This document shows positions 43,571 to 54,240 of a stretch of DNA of 64,000 nt, piece after piece (the stretch's first letter is position 1; each line of letters opens with the position of its first letter). A program made the position numbers and the translations under genes. Location of the stretch: assembly GCA_030323885.1 (NCBI GenBank), contig CM059194.1:24416780-24480779 (forward strand), given 5' to 3'. Source of the stretch: Branchipolynoe longqiensis (taxonomy: Eukaryota > Annelida > Polychaeta > Phyllodocida > Polynoidae). Under the pieces are notes generated by a model. It did no database searches. It was not told the DNA's origin and was given only the letters and a program-made list of their open reading frames with translations.

Positions 43571-43962
43571 GTCCCCATATTTAGTGCAAGCTACTACACA
43601 ATTATAATTGAAATTTATGCTATCGATCCTATTAATTTTAACCATCCAACTCCTCCCGCACATCAGTTAGTATATTACCAAAATCCAGACTGTTCAATAT
43701 TACTACTACACACACTGAATGCTTGCTACAAACTAGCTACATCGTCAGCACTTAGCTGAATTTGGATCATACCTAAACCGAGATTATACTGATATAACCC
43801 TGTATTAAAGAAACTAATTTAAACACCATCTACATTAAATGCATACACTGAATGCATACACCGACTAGATATACCACAAACTCTTAATTAGCTAAATCAA
43901 CAACACTATTTTATTATCTTAAAATTGTTCCTGTAATTAAATAGTGTAAATAACCGAAATTA
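43571..43962. other. AT-rich spacer
   Basis: CACTGAATGCATACA occurs twice near 43845. Nothing else. Confidence 0.5.
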
Positions 43963-44180
43963 TAGTGGCATAGTCCGATGGGTTTTGAGTTTCTGTCATT
44001 TTCTGAGATAAACATATTAGGCTGACCGTTATAATCTACCCTACTTTCATTTGAAGTAACTTTTATTTTAAATAGCTAACTTTTGAGATATTGGAAGTGC
44101 AAACAAGCAAAATTAGTTTGGGCAAGCTTGCCAAAACTCTGACACCATAGGTTTCTGCCGTAATTGGTTCTATTATCACG
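43963..44180 (-). mobile_element. TTAA/TA-ended MITE, fragment
   Basis: GGCATAGTCCGATGGGTTTT end, then TTTTAAATAGCTAACTTTTG and CTGACACCATAGGTTTCTGC. The other end is lost. Confidence 0.8.
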
Positions 44181-44394
44181 CTGTAATGCATACGCTCACC
44201 CCCCCCCCCTCCCCTCCAACTGCATCGTGGACTATTCTTCATGGACTATTTTCAGCATGAATAATGGTTTTTACAGCCACCTGCCAGTGCCATCCAATTA
44301 TTTACCTACTTGCAGCAAATGAGCTCCTCTGAGAGTGCTCGAGCGGATCTACATACATAACAATACTTATATCTATTCATATAGATATTTCTCA
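44181..44394. other. Unannotated spacer
   Basis: Poly-C run near 44200. Nothing recognised. Confidence 0.45.
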
Positions 44395-44586
44395 TGGTCA
44401 TAAATCAACGAAGACAAAATATATAAGTAATAATACTTATAAATATATATATATATATATATACATTGCTCATAAATCGAGGAAGACAAGATATATAAAT
44501 AATAATACTTATATATATATATAGATATTGCTCATGAAAGAAGGAAGGCAAGATATATCAACAATAATACTTATATATATATATGT

Positions 44587-44945
44587 AGTGAACGCAGGCA
44601 ACTGAACGACAAAGGGCGGATACGGGCATTTATTCACAACACAACCGTTATACAATTGAATCGCCCGTTTCTGGCTGGGCAAGGCATCCTACCGAGTTAA
44701 TAATTCAGCATTAATGTTTCTTCAATAATAATAATAACAAATTCAACAACAAAAATTCAAACAACACCGAGGAAGCAGGTGGGCCGAGCAACGTCCGAAG
44801 CAAGAGTGGGGTTGAGCCAGGCTGGTGGGTAGGGACGAGGCGGCAAAGCACCACCTGATGGATTCGAACCCAACTAACCTACTATCAATGCCATTTAACC
44901 ACAGCAGGGAGAGGCACTGCTTATCCACTACACCTGCATATCACG
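44587..44945 (-). mobile_element. Candidate tRNA-derived SINE in the AT satellite
   Basis: On minus, the right end resembles a tRNA: TGTGGTTAAATGGCATTGAT as A-box side and GGGTTCGAATCC as B box (44863-44874). The body is GC-richer than its surroundings and the 3' part contains ATAATAATAATAAC. No second copy is in the window, so family status is unproven. Confidence 0.6.
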
Positions 44946-45075
44946 GATATACGCATGTATATATAGATATTGCTTATGAATCAAGGAAGACAAGATATAT
45001 CAGTAATATAATACTATAAATATATATATATATATACATTGCTCATAAATCAAGGAAGACAATATATATAAATAA

Positions 45076-45264
45076 TTGTTGCGCGCGGTGTGTCAGCATT
45101 CCCAGTGAGCGCAACTTGGTCGGCAACAGGCAGCTGTAGATGCAGCGCCAAAAGCTCCCCCGGGTTCAAGCCCGGGAACTACAATAGTATCAACAATGGA
45201 AAAGTAGTACAGCCGGAGTCTGCTTGCCTTACAGCCGCATACAGTTTGTATACGAGTTATATAT
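45076..45264 (+). mobile_element. Candidate tRNA-like insertion with perfect T-arm-like hairpin
   Basis: CCCGGGTTCAAGCCCGGG (45159-45176) is a perfect stem-loop with a GTTCAAG loop and a B-box match. A second inverted pair, GTTGCGC/GCGCAAC, lies at 45078-45084 and 45108-45114. The array resumes at TATATATAGAGATATTGCTC. It may be a SINE or a tRNA-derived fragment. Confidence 0.5.
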
Positions 45265-45345
45265 AGAGATATTGCTCATAAATCGAGGAAGACAACATAT
45301 ATAATAATAAGACTTATATATATATATAAATTGCTCATAACTTGA

Positions 45346-46370
45346 GGAACACACATCGAACTAGATGAGTAAAATATTTACCCCAAAAAAACCACAAATA
45401 AGGGAAGTAGCATGCATTTGTTCTATTCGCCTTTGTAGTTATATTGTACAGAGTAGCTGTACAGAGGATCAAGCAATATATGAAAAGAATCATAGGTAAA
45501 CAGACTAGCTAGGACAAAGTAGGGTAAAAGCCGAATTTGTGACTGTTTGCAATCTACAAACAGTTAAAACCCATAAATAAGAAACAAGAAAAACAAAATT
45601 ATCAAAACAAAATTCAAAAGATTTTTACTCAAATTGGACTAGTGCTGAAAAGAACCCGAGCAGTGAAAAGAAATTGTAAAGTCGACGGCTGGCGGTTTGA
45701 GTGGTGTGGACAGGCTAATAAGAAATCACTACAGGCAAGGAAGGAAAGTAGATAAAGAGTGAAATGTAGGAGAGTGAGACTCTCTCATTTATTACTTTTA
45801 TAGTTTCCAGAACAAGATGGTGGTGATCACATGATCCAGTCTTCCAATCCCCAACAAGCATTCCTATATCCACCAATGAGGGTTCAATATCCCTGTTGCC
45901 AAGGCATGGTTAGGTCTGTATCTGGGGCTGGTATCCATAAATAACTCTTGAGGGGAGGGGGTATGTGAGGCAACTTCTCACAGACTGTCCCACCTAAGAA
46001 GTGACCCTCTCTCTCTATCCTATTTTACTATACAATTTCTATCCTTTATGAGTAATAGCACACCAACTCCACATATACCTTATAAGTTATATGCCTTTGG
46101 TTTTATACTATTTACCATTTTATAGACAAGTTGCAATTTATTATAGTAGAGTTCATATCCCATCTCTCATAATATCGGAACATTTTACAGAATGTTAGCA
46201 CACTTATAAGTTATGGACAGGGTAAATAAATTCATCACAAAGAAAGAAGCAAGGTTGTGTAACCTTTAAGTGATGATCAGGAACAGATCGTCTGGATTCT
46301 ATTTCCTTTGTAAAGAGAGATTTTAATCGTTGTTTATTCGTGCCAAATGCAAACTTTCACTTCATTCAGG
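45346..46370. other. Unannotated ~1-kb spacer
   Basis: Apparently single-copy sequence without tandem structure. It contains a hairpin (GACTGTTTGCAATCTACAAACAG, about 45541-45563) and a CTCTCTCTATCC stretch. No ORF, LTR or family match recognised. Confidence 0.5.
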
Positions 46371-46427
46371 TTAGTTGCTTGTTGGAGTTTTGCGTCATGG
46401 CAACATCTAAGGTTGCCATGACGGGGA
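46371..46427 (-). mobile_element. SINE A 3'-end fragment with fold-back
   Basis: Tail TTAGTTGCTTGTTGGAGTTT, then a perfect 12-bp inverted repeat CGTCATGGCAAC / GTTGCCATGACG (46393-46404, 46412-46423) around ATCTAAG. Normal family A has AACATCTAAGGTCATATC here, so the right arm is an inverted copy of the left. Confidence 0.82.
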
Positions 46428-46739
46428 GAGGCTGTAGTGAGTCGGGGGAATGGGTGCCGGGGGGAGAAGGTAGCTGTGTGTATATGTGTGTGTGTGTGGG
46501 GGGGGGGGGGCTTAATTTTCTGCTCAGATTGGCATGGTGTGAATGGCTGTGTGTGCTGTGGTCGGTGTGCTCGGCAAGTAGAAAGTGGGGAGAATGGAGG
46601 TGAGAGAAAGGAGGGAAAGAGGCGGGAGGGAGGTGGGAGGTGGGGAGGTCGGAGATGTGGGATGTCGGAGGAGGGAGGGGGGAGGAGGGAGTTGGGGGTG
46701 AGGGTGAGTGGTGGGAGTTGCGAGGTGGGGAGTTCATGA
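46428..46739. other. G-rich spacer
   Basis: (GT)n/poly-G near 46484-46511 and GGAGGG runs. No gene seen. Confidence 0.5.
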
Positions 46740-47268
<529 letters not shown>

Positions 47269-47350
47269 TGAAAGAAAGGTCGGCCTACCAACCATATAAC
47301 CGTCACAATCTACTTTTGAAAAATGTGAATAACACAACAGTTGACCACAC

Positions 47351-47785
47351 CGGATGCTTTGGCCGAATCTGTAGAGCGCAGGCCTCCAGTGCGGAAGATT
47401 ATGAGTTCGATTCCCGGTCGAGTCAAACCAAAGACCTACAAAATTGATAATTGTCGCTTCCTAGCTTGGCAATCAGCATTAATAGGACAGGGCAAGGAGT
47501 GGTTAGCTCAGTGTCGGGATAATATGACTGAGTGGGATATCGGATCATCGTGCTGGTGGCCTGATTTCCCAGTGGGACAGCACTATAAAGTCAGCATGAG
47601 TGCGCACTGTCACAAGTCGGTACCCATCCAGATATGAGTCTAGGACCTTAGATGTTGCCAGGATGTAAAACTCCTAAAACCAACCAACCAGGTAACCGGC
47701 TCCGGTCAGCCCGTTCCGCCCCCGGACTACCCCTGAACACCCCCGATGTTGCCAGGACATAAAATTCCAACAATCAACCAACCAG
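47351..47785 (+). mobile_element. SINE A with 3' extra segment and second tail
   Basis: Full SINE A (47351-47690, ending AACCAACCAACC) continues into ACCGGCTCCGGTCAGCCCGT and CCGGACTACCCCTGAACACC, then a second family A 3' end (GATGTTGCCAGGACATAAAA ... AACCAACC). A perfect 13-bp TSD, CAGTTGACCACAC, lies at 47338-47350 and 47786-47798, so the SINE, the extra segment and the second tail inserted as one unit. Confidence 0.93.
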
Positions 47786-47860
47786 CAGTTGACCACACAT
47801 ATCCCCAAAGTAGATAACAGATTCACCCTGTACTCGCAGGACACGGGTGAACACCACCCC

Positions 47861-47870
47861 TATATAAAAG
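47861..47870 (+). promoter_or_regulatory. Possible TATA box
   Basis: TATATAAAAG in a GC-mixed, non-repetitive context, 34 bp upstream of a plus-strand open frame. Transcription is not shown by anything else here. Confidence 0.3.
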
Positions 47871-47903
47871 CTGTCGAAAAAGCAGGGAAATGTTTCTCTC
47901 GCT

Positions 47904-48149
47904 TTGTTCTCGTTGCTTGAACCACCGCTGCACCCATCTTTACCCGTCCTTCCTCGAAACCCTTGCTGCTGTCAACTGGATATAAGTGCCAACTACCGCT
48001 CAACTACCGCCGGACCGAAGCGATTCGGGGCCGCCTCAGCACTTCGCTGTTACAACATTGTAAAGATGTCCCCAGCTTCTACAACACTCCCTACTGAAGT
48101 TAAGTCTTCAACCAAAGATTGGGCTGATTTATCAGAGCCTCTCTATTAA
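47904..48149 (+). CDS. Small open frame of unknown status
   Basis: 81 codons downstream of the TATATAAAAG. An internal ATG at 48066 has an AAG at -3 to -1 (purine at -3) and would give a 27-residue peptide. Not repetitive, but no domain is recognised and there is no splice model. Weak support; probably non-coding. Confidence 0.15.
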   Translation: MFSLLEPPLHPSLPVLPRNPCCCQLDISANYRSTTAGPKRFGAASALRCYNIVKMSPASTTLPTEVKSSTKDWADLSEPLY

Positions 48150-48543
48150 TATTGCAGTTCTGCAACCAGTAATCATCGTAAGGTTACAAACCACCCCCAA
48201 AGAAGAGCGAAGAAATGAAATGAGATCGTAAATCCACAATCTAAAAAGCAATATTTATTCTTTATATATGTGTTAATATTTCCCCATTACCTTTGAGTTG
48301 AAAAATATAATAAAACATATAGTTTAATAGAATTTAAAGGTGAAATCGATGGCGTTCTATGGCCGCCATCTTGTCTTTTTACATTCTCTCCCATTTCACC
48401 AACTCTGTGCCGATATAAGTACCCATTTGAAACTGGAGGCAGGCATTCTACTTCCTGTTCCATACTAAAGCTATTTTCGCCCGTATTTAGACTACGTTGT
48501 CATTGACCCATGTACTACGAGTTCAGGGTGAATCCTTTATCTA

Positions 48544-48683
48544 ATCCCCAAACCAGTCCCTTCATATAAGCCTCTGCGAGGAACTCCCACAATCAACCCA
48601 ACCCAATGCAATGCTGATTCATGCTGAATTACTATTGCCGAGTTTGATGTAGTTGAAATTATTGCATCCTCCAATGGTTTTGA
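48544..48683. other. Unannotated spacer
   Basis: Nothing recognised. Confidence 0.4.
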
Positions 48684-48708
48684 TTGGTTGGTTGTTGGAG
48701 CTTTACAG
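48684..48708 (-). mobile_element. SINE A tail remnant
   Basis: GATTGGTTGGTTGTTGGAGC followed by TTTACA, the end of family A on minus, directly abutting a MITE fragment. Confidence 0.65.
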
Positions 48709-48986
48709 ATTACATTAGTTTGAAGTAACTTTTATTTTAAATAGTAAACTTTTGAGATATTTGAAGTGCAAACATGTCAAACTAGTTCTGGCAGGCACGT
48801 CAAAACTCTGACACCATAGGCTTGTGCAGCAATACAGGTCCTATTATATTGACTCTGCATTTCCTTCTATGCAGAAACAAATGTTCAATAAGCGCATCAG
48901 TATCTAAGTTAGATATGTAAAATCAAATGTAGATAATTGTTTTGGTTTGGAAAATTTGATGCTTTCATCGGACTATGCAGCTTTAA
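48709..48986 (-). mobile_element. TTAA/TA-ended MITE, partial
   Basis: ATTACATTAGTTTGAAGTAA through CATCGGACTATGCAGCTTTAA. The left TIR is missing. After it, CCCGATTATGCAGCTTTAA (around 49021) looks like a further remnant. Confidence 0.83.
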
Positions 48987-49286
48987 GTGTTTCAATTGTG
49001 AAAAAAAACCTGTCGCTTTAACCCGATTATGCAGCTTTAAAACATTGAATTAGGCGTCTCAGTTGTTAACAGGACGCCCACTAGGTGGCTCTGTGCGCGT
49101 GGGTGGCGGCCATCAATGGCGGCCAGAGAGGTGGGTGGCCTCTCCCCGCAGGTTAACTTAATCACCAGGCCGCCCTGGGCTGTCTGTCTCTCTTCGCGTG
49201 CGCATGTGTGTGTGTGGAGGGGGAGGGGACGGTGTGTGTGTGTGTGTGTAGAAACATGGCAAGTTGACAACCATTTTAGGGCAATA
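48987..49286. other. Spacer with (GT)n
   Basis: GTGTGTGTGTG near 49231. GC-rich middle, nothing recognised. Confidence 0.5.
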
Positions 49287-49496
49287 CAGTAAAAGACTAA
49301 AACCTCTCTAATCGACCACCTCCACAGACTGACCACTCCCCTATATTGATCACTTTATTTGGGTCCCAAACAATCACTCATACAATAACCATTGTAACGA
49401 TAACAACAACAAAACCACCTCCCCAAACTGACCACCTCCCTAAATGGACCATTTAAAGTCGGTCCCATGGTCGGTCAATTTAAAGAGGTTTTACTG
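49287..49496. mobile_element. MITE, pogo-like copy with small insertion in the TIR
   Basis: TA, then CAGTAAAAGACTAAAACCTC (8 extra bases inside the left TIR); right end AAAGAGGTTTTACTG then TA. Interior as 22761-22954. Confidence 0.88.
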
Positions 49497-49574
49497 TATT
49501 ATCGGCGTGCGATTGGCTGTATGAATACACGAGCGAATGTCGTGAGAGCACATAGGAAGAAACACCGCTATGTA

Positions 49575-50000
49575 ATAGCTAATACTAACAGGCGTTGCTT
49601 GTAATACTAATAGGCATGGCCTGTAATGCTAATGGGCATGGCATGTGATACTAATAGGCATGGTTTGTAATACTACTAGGCGTGGCTTGTAGTACTAATA
49701 GGCATGGTTTGTAATACTTATAGGTGTGGCTTGTAATGCTAAAAGGTAAAATACATGGCTTGTAATACTAATAGGTGCGACTTGTATTACTAATAGATGT
49801 GTCTTTAATACTAATAGGCACAACCTGTAATACTAATAGGTGCAGCTTGTAATACTAATAGGTGTGGGTTGTAATACTAATATAAGCTGCTTGTAATACT
49901 AATAGGTGTGTCTTTAATACTAATAGGCACAACTTGTAATACTAATAGGCGTGGCTTGTAATACTAATAGGCACAGCTTGTAATACTAATAGGCGCGGCC
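49575..50000. repeat. 22-bp minisatellite TAATACTAATAGGCATGGCT
   Basis: About nineteen units of TTGTAATACTAATAGGYRYR with variable ends. Confidence 0.94.
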
Positions 50001-50344
50001 TCTCTGTTTTGGGGGATGTGGCTAAAGACTTTAAGAGGCGGCGTTAAGAATATAAATACACAAACACAAGGGTGTCGCACCACAGAACTGACCCGGATCC
50101 GTATAATATTAGACGGCAGGATAATGTGCGAAGCGTGAGCTGGCCCTTCCCACCCCCGGACTGCCCCCGTACTCACCTCACACACTCCCCCGCCCCTCCC
50201 GCCCCTCCTGCCCCTCCCCCTCTCCAGCCCCTCCCGCCTTCATCACCGGCCAACCCATTCATCTCCCCCAATGCACCTCCCACTCCTATCTTCCACTCCT
50301 CCACCCAAAAACCTCCCACACTCCGCCTACACCCTCCTCTCCCG
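50001..50344. other. Spacer, C-rich in its 3' half
   Basis: Unique to about 50150, then CCCGCCCCTCC sequence. No gene recognised. Confidence 0.5.
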
Positions 50345-50780
50345 CCTCACCCCATACACCTCCCCCACTCCTCCATCCCCCGCATACTCCCCATACACTC
50401 CACGCTCCCCTCCCGCCCCACCCCTCACCCCATACACCTCCCCCACTCCTCCATCCCCCGCATACTCCCCATACACTCCACACTCCCCTCCCGCCCCACC
50501 CCTCACCCCTACACCTCCCCCACTCCTCCATCCCCCGCATACTCCCCATACACTCCACACTCCCCTCCCGCCCACCCCCACCCTACCCATACACCTCCCC
50601 CATCCTCCATCCCCGCATATCCCCATACACCCCACACTCCCCTCCGCCCCACTCCTCACCCCATACACATCCCACACTCTTCCATCCCCCAATACACCTC
50701 CCACACTCCCCCCCCCCCCAAACACCTCCACCCCCCACCTCCACTCCCGCACCTCACCACCCGCCGGCCTGGGGCGGGTT
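50345..50780. repeat. ~78-bp C-rich minisatellite
   Basis: Four units of ATACACCTCCCCCACTCCTC, CATCCCCCGCATACTCCCCA, TACACTCCACACTCCCCTCC and CGCCCCACCCCTCACCCC, decaying after 50590 and ending in a poly-C run near 50712. Confidence 0.92.
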
Positions 50781-50929
50781 AACGTGTGTCCGTGCGTGTG
50801 TGTGAGTATGTTTGCGCGTGTGTCGGGGGGGGGGATACAATGGGGACGCACTAACCATTAGTTACCTGATCTACGGAAGCCCGTACTACCACCAGTACTA
50901 CTACACGCGAGTGAGCTGTTGGAAAGCTG
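50781..50929. other. Spacer with (GT)n and poly-G
   Basis: Nothing recognised. Confidence 0.4.
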
Positions 50930-51330
50930 CATATGAGCTGCTCACGAACTACTCACGAGCTGCTCGTGAGCTATTCGTGAGTTACTCGTCAGCTGTCCAT
51001 GAGCTGTTCGTGAGCTGTTCCTGACATGCTCGTGACCTGTTCGTGATCTGCACCGTGACCTGCTCATGATCTGCATCCTGAGCTGCTCGTGAGCTGCTCG
51101 TGAGATGGACGTGATCTGTTCGTTACCTCCTCATGACCTGCTCACGAGCAGATCACGTCGTGGAGCCTGGAGAGATGGTTGGGTGGGGGGAGGGGGTTGT
51201 GAATAGTACGCGTGGTGAGCGATTCGTGGCACATGAGGGACTCGGAGCAGTTGCGAGCAGTTGCGAGCAGGTTCGAGCAGTTCCGAGCAGTTCCGAGCCT
51301 GCGGGTACCGTGTTGAACAGGCGAGGGACA
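50930..51330. repeat. GAGCTGCTCGT / GAGCAGTTGC short-unit repeats
   Basis: 11-bp units such as GAGCTGTTCGT to 51150, and later GAGCAGTTGC/GAGCAGTTCC units at 51246-51298, which are partly the inverse of the first set. A short unique piece lies between. Confidence 0.85.
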
Positions 51331-51865
51331 AAGGGCGTGGGGGGGGGGCGGGGCGAGGATGATGTGCTGCCCGGGTGACAGGGGTCCAGGGTGCATGGAC
51401 CTACTGTCAGCCCTGACCACAAGGGGTGCTGCGACCCCTGACCCATGACCCCTGACCCATGACCCAGGGGTGGAGCGCGCATGCTGTGGGGTGGGTGGAG
51501 GGCGACGGTGAGGCCCTGACCTCTAGGGGGGCGTGGTGGTGGTGATGGTGGCGGCCACCCAGAAGGTGACAGGGGCGTGGGCAGCTGGGGGAGGGAAGGT
51601 GATGCAAGTGATGGTAGTGGATGGCAGTGATGGAAGGTGATGGTAGTGATGGCAGTGATGGTAGTGATGGAGGAGGTGGACGTGGAGGGGTGGGAGAATT
51701 GTGCGGCGGTGTGAGGGGTGAAGGTGGGGGTGGGGTGGGTGGAAGGAGGTAGACGTAGTCAAGGCGGAATGGTCAACATGGAAGGTGATTGGTCAACAGC
51801 TGCATGGTAACCATGCCAACCACATGCCATGCCCACCACATGCGATGCCGCATCCCACAGTCAGG
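51331..51865. repeat. GATGGTAGT repeats and G-rich spacer
   Basis: CCCCTGACCCATGA repeats near 51436-51467 and GATGGTAGTGATGGCAGT units at 51598-51680. The rest is unrecognised. Confidence 0.65.
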
Positions 51866-51873
51866 TGACCAGC

Positions 51874-52853
51874 ACCGGGCGCAGTGGCCGAATCGGTAGA
51901 GCACGGGCGTCGCGTGCGGGAGATCAGGAGTTAGGTTCCCGGTCGAGTCAAAGCAATGACTAATCAAATTGATACTTGTCGTTTCCTATCCTGGCACTTG
52001 GCATTGTTACTAATAATAGGATAAGACAAGGACTCATTAGCTCAGGGTCAGGATAATGTGACTGAGTGGGACATTGGGTCATGCTGCCGACAGCCTGATT
52101 TCCCAGTAGGGCAGCTCTACAAAAGGTCACCATGAGTGTGCACTGTCACAATTTGGTACCCATCCTGATATGACCTTAGATGTTGCCAGGACGTAAAACT
52201 ACAACAACCAACCAACCATCGCGACCGGCTCCAGTTAGCCCGTTCCACCCCTGACTACCCCTGACCACCCCTGACTAACACTGACTACTCCTGACTAACA
52301 CTGACTACCCCTGACTACCCCTGACCACCCCTGACTAACACTGACTACTCCTGACTAACACTGACGACCCCTGACGACCCCTGACCACCCCTGACTAACA
52401 CTGACTACTCCTGACTAACACTGACTACCCCTGACTACCCCTGACCACCCCTGACTAACACTGACTACTCCTGACTAACACTGACCACCCCTGACCACCC
52501 CTGACCACCCCTGACTAACACTGACTACTCCTGACTAACACTGACTACCCCTGACTACCCTGACCACCCCTGACTAACACTGACTACTCCTGACTAACAC
52601 TGACTACCCCTGACTACCCCTGACCACCCCTGACTAACACTGACTACTCCTGACTAACACTGACCACCCCTGACCACCCCTGACCACCCCTGACTAACAC
52701 TGACTACTCCTGACTAACACTGACTACCCCTGACCACCCCTGACCACCCCTGACTAACACTGACTACTCCTGACTAACACTGACCACCCCTGACCACCCC
52801 TGACTAACACTGACCACCCCTGACTACCCCATACCTCCCCTGACCACCACCGC
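51874..52853 (+). mobile_element. SINE A with extra 3' segment expanded into a minisatellite
   Basis: Full SINE A (51874-52217, head GGGCGCAGTGGCCGAATCGG, tail AACCAACCAACC) followed by ACCGGCTCCAGTTAGCCCGT, the same extra segment as at 47.69 kb, then the CCCTGACTA array. An 8-bp match, TGACCAGC, lies at 51866-51873 and 52854-52861 and may be the TSD of the whole unit; because the array itself contains CTGACCAC, this match is weaker evidence than the 47-kb TSD. Confidence 0.8.
52245..52850. repeat. 10-bp minisatellite CCCTGACTA/CACTGACTA with ~60-90-bp higher order
   Basis: Decamers CCCCTGACTA, CCCCTGACCA, ACACTGACTA and CTCCTGACTA in a repeating order (…ACCACCCCTGACTAACACTG, ACTACTCCTGACTAACACTG…). 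It starts inside the segment shared with the 47-kb SINE copy. Confidence 0.95.
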
Positions 52854-52861
52854 TGACCAGC

Positions 52862-53102
52862 CATTGTGATCTGCCACTCACTGTCAACCAGGGGGCGCCA
52901 CTTGGACCGGCGTTCCCAGTCACCATTCACGGCGGGAAAAGAAAAGCCACACACACAGCACGCAACACACAACACACAACACACAACACACAACACACAA
53001 CACACAGCACACAGCACACACAAACAGAGCCATATCTCACATAACAGGAACGTGAATCGCCGCCAAAGTCCTTTATAAACATGCCGGCATAAAATCCCCA
53101 AG
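52862..53102. other. Spacer with ACACAACACACAACAC repeat
   Basis: (CACACAA)n at about 52952-53024. Nothing else. Confidence 0.55.
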
Positions 53103-53457
53103 TTAAAGCTGCATAGTCCGATGAAAGATCAAATTTTCAAAACCAAACCAATTATCTAGATTTGATTTGACATATCTAACTTAGATACTGATGCACTTAT
53201 TATCCATTTGTTTCTGTGTAGAAGGCAATGGTGAGTCAATTTAACAGAACCTGTTACTTCAGAAGTCTATGGTGGCAGAGTTTTGGCAAGCTTGCCAAAA
53301 CTAATTTTCCATGTTTGCACTCAAAATATCTCAAAAGTTTACCATTTAAAATAAAAGTAACTTTGAACTAATGTAAAGTAGATACTAGTGATCGATCTAA
53401 TATATTTATCTCAGAAAAAATACAAAAATTCAAAAGCACCGGACTGTGCAACTTTAA
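53103..53457 (+). mobile_element. TTAA/TA-ended MITE, complete copy
   Basis: Left TTAAAGCTGCATAGTCCGAT, right inverted ACCGGACTGTGCAACTTTAA. The internal palindrome TTTTGGCAAGCTTGCCAAAA is at about 53282-53301. 355 bp. Confidence 0.92.
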
Positions 53458-53533
53458 TAAAACTAACTTTCTCCCGCGGAGAGAATTCTCAAATAAGGCA
53501 CTCATATCTTTTAATGTATTTGTCTTGTTTGTT
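53458..53533. other. Short spacer
   Basis: Nothing recognised. Confidence 0.4.
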
Positions 53534-53838
53534 TTAAAGTTGCATAGATTTGTTTGTTTTGTTTAGATTTTCTGTTATTTTCTGATATAAATATATTAAT
53601 TTGATCATTTTAATCTACCTTACTTTAGTTTGAAGGAAAGGACTATTTGAAGGCAAAACACTCAAAATTAATTTTGGCATGCTTCAGTAGTTAGTAACAG
53701 ATTCTGCTAAATTGTTTCAGTAGTCCCTTCTATGTGGCATCAATTGCTTAATAACCGCACCAGTATCTAAGTTACATATGTAGGTTCTAATTTGCATACT
53801 TTTGACAATTTGATGCTTTCATCGGATTATTCAACTTT
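53534..53838 (-). mobile_element. TTAA/TA-ended MITE, diverged copy
   Basis: TTAAAGTTGCATAGATTTGT at left and TTCATCGGATTATTCAACTTT at right, with an internal deletion near 53640 where the AACTTTTATTTTAAA segment is missing. Confidence 0.8.
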
Positions 53839-53934
53839 GAACTGATCATTTATGTATCTGTGGATTTCTTCAAGTTTTAATATCTTTTGGGGATTTTCTT
53901 TTTCTGGATCTGCGATCAATTTGCAACCAGTTGT

Positions 53935-54240
53935 TAGCACAGCCCCCCCCCCACTGTCAACCGCCCCCCCTTCACTGTCCCCCGCCCCCCTCACTGTCCG
54001 CCGCCCCCGCCCCCCTCCCTGCCCCCGCGCCCCCCGCGCCCCCTCACTATTCCCCCCCCCCCTCCCTCACTGTCCCCCGCCCCTTCTGTGCAACGCTCGT
54101 CCCTCCTACCCCTGCCCGCTCCATCCCCCCACCCGTCCCCCACACTTCCCTCGGTGCAATACTCATCCCCCTCCCCCACCTCTTCTTCCCCACTCCCCAA
54201 CCCCCACCCCCCACTCCTCCCGCCAATTTCCGGCCGCTCA
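53935..54240. repeat. C-rich CCCCGCCCC tract
   Basis: Poly-C and CACTGTCCCCCGCC units. Compositional frames only. Confidence 0.88.

Larger units (their letters stand above)
44395..45345. repeat. ~70-bp AT-rich satellite (ATTGCTCATAAATCGAGGAA)
   Basis: Units carry TTGCTCATAAATC(G/A)AGGAAGACAAGATATAT plus AATAATACTTATATATAT. At least six are recognisable, interrupted by two tRNA-like insertions (44587-44945 and 45076-45264). Confidence 0.88.
47811..48543. mobile_element. Candidate TIR element containing a TATA box
   Basis: Imperfect inverted termini: 47811-47850 (TAGATAACAGATTCACCCTG...) and 48499-48543 (...CAGGGTGAATCCTTTATCTA), about 38 bp with several mismatches. Inside are TATATAAAAG (47861-47870) and a small open frame at 47904-48149 (81 codons). 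No transposase recognised. It may be a non-autonomous DNA element carrying promoter-like sequence, or an unrelated promoter with coincidental inverted flanks. Confidence 0.5.
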
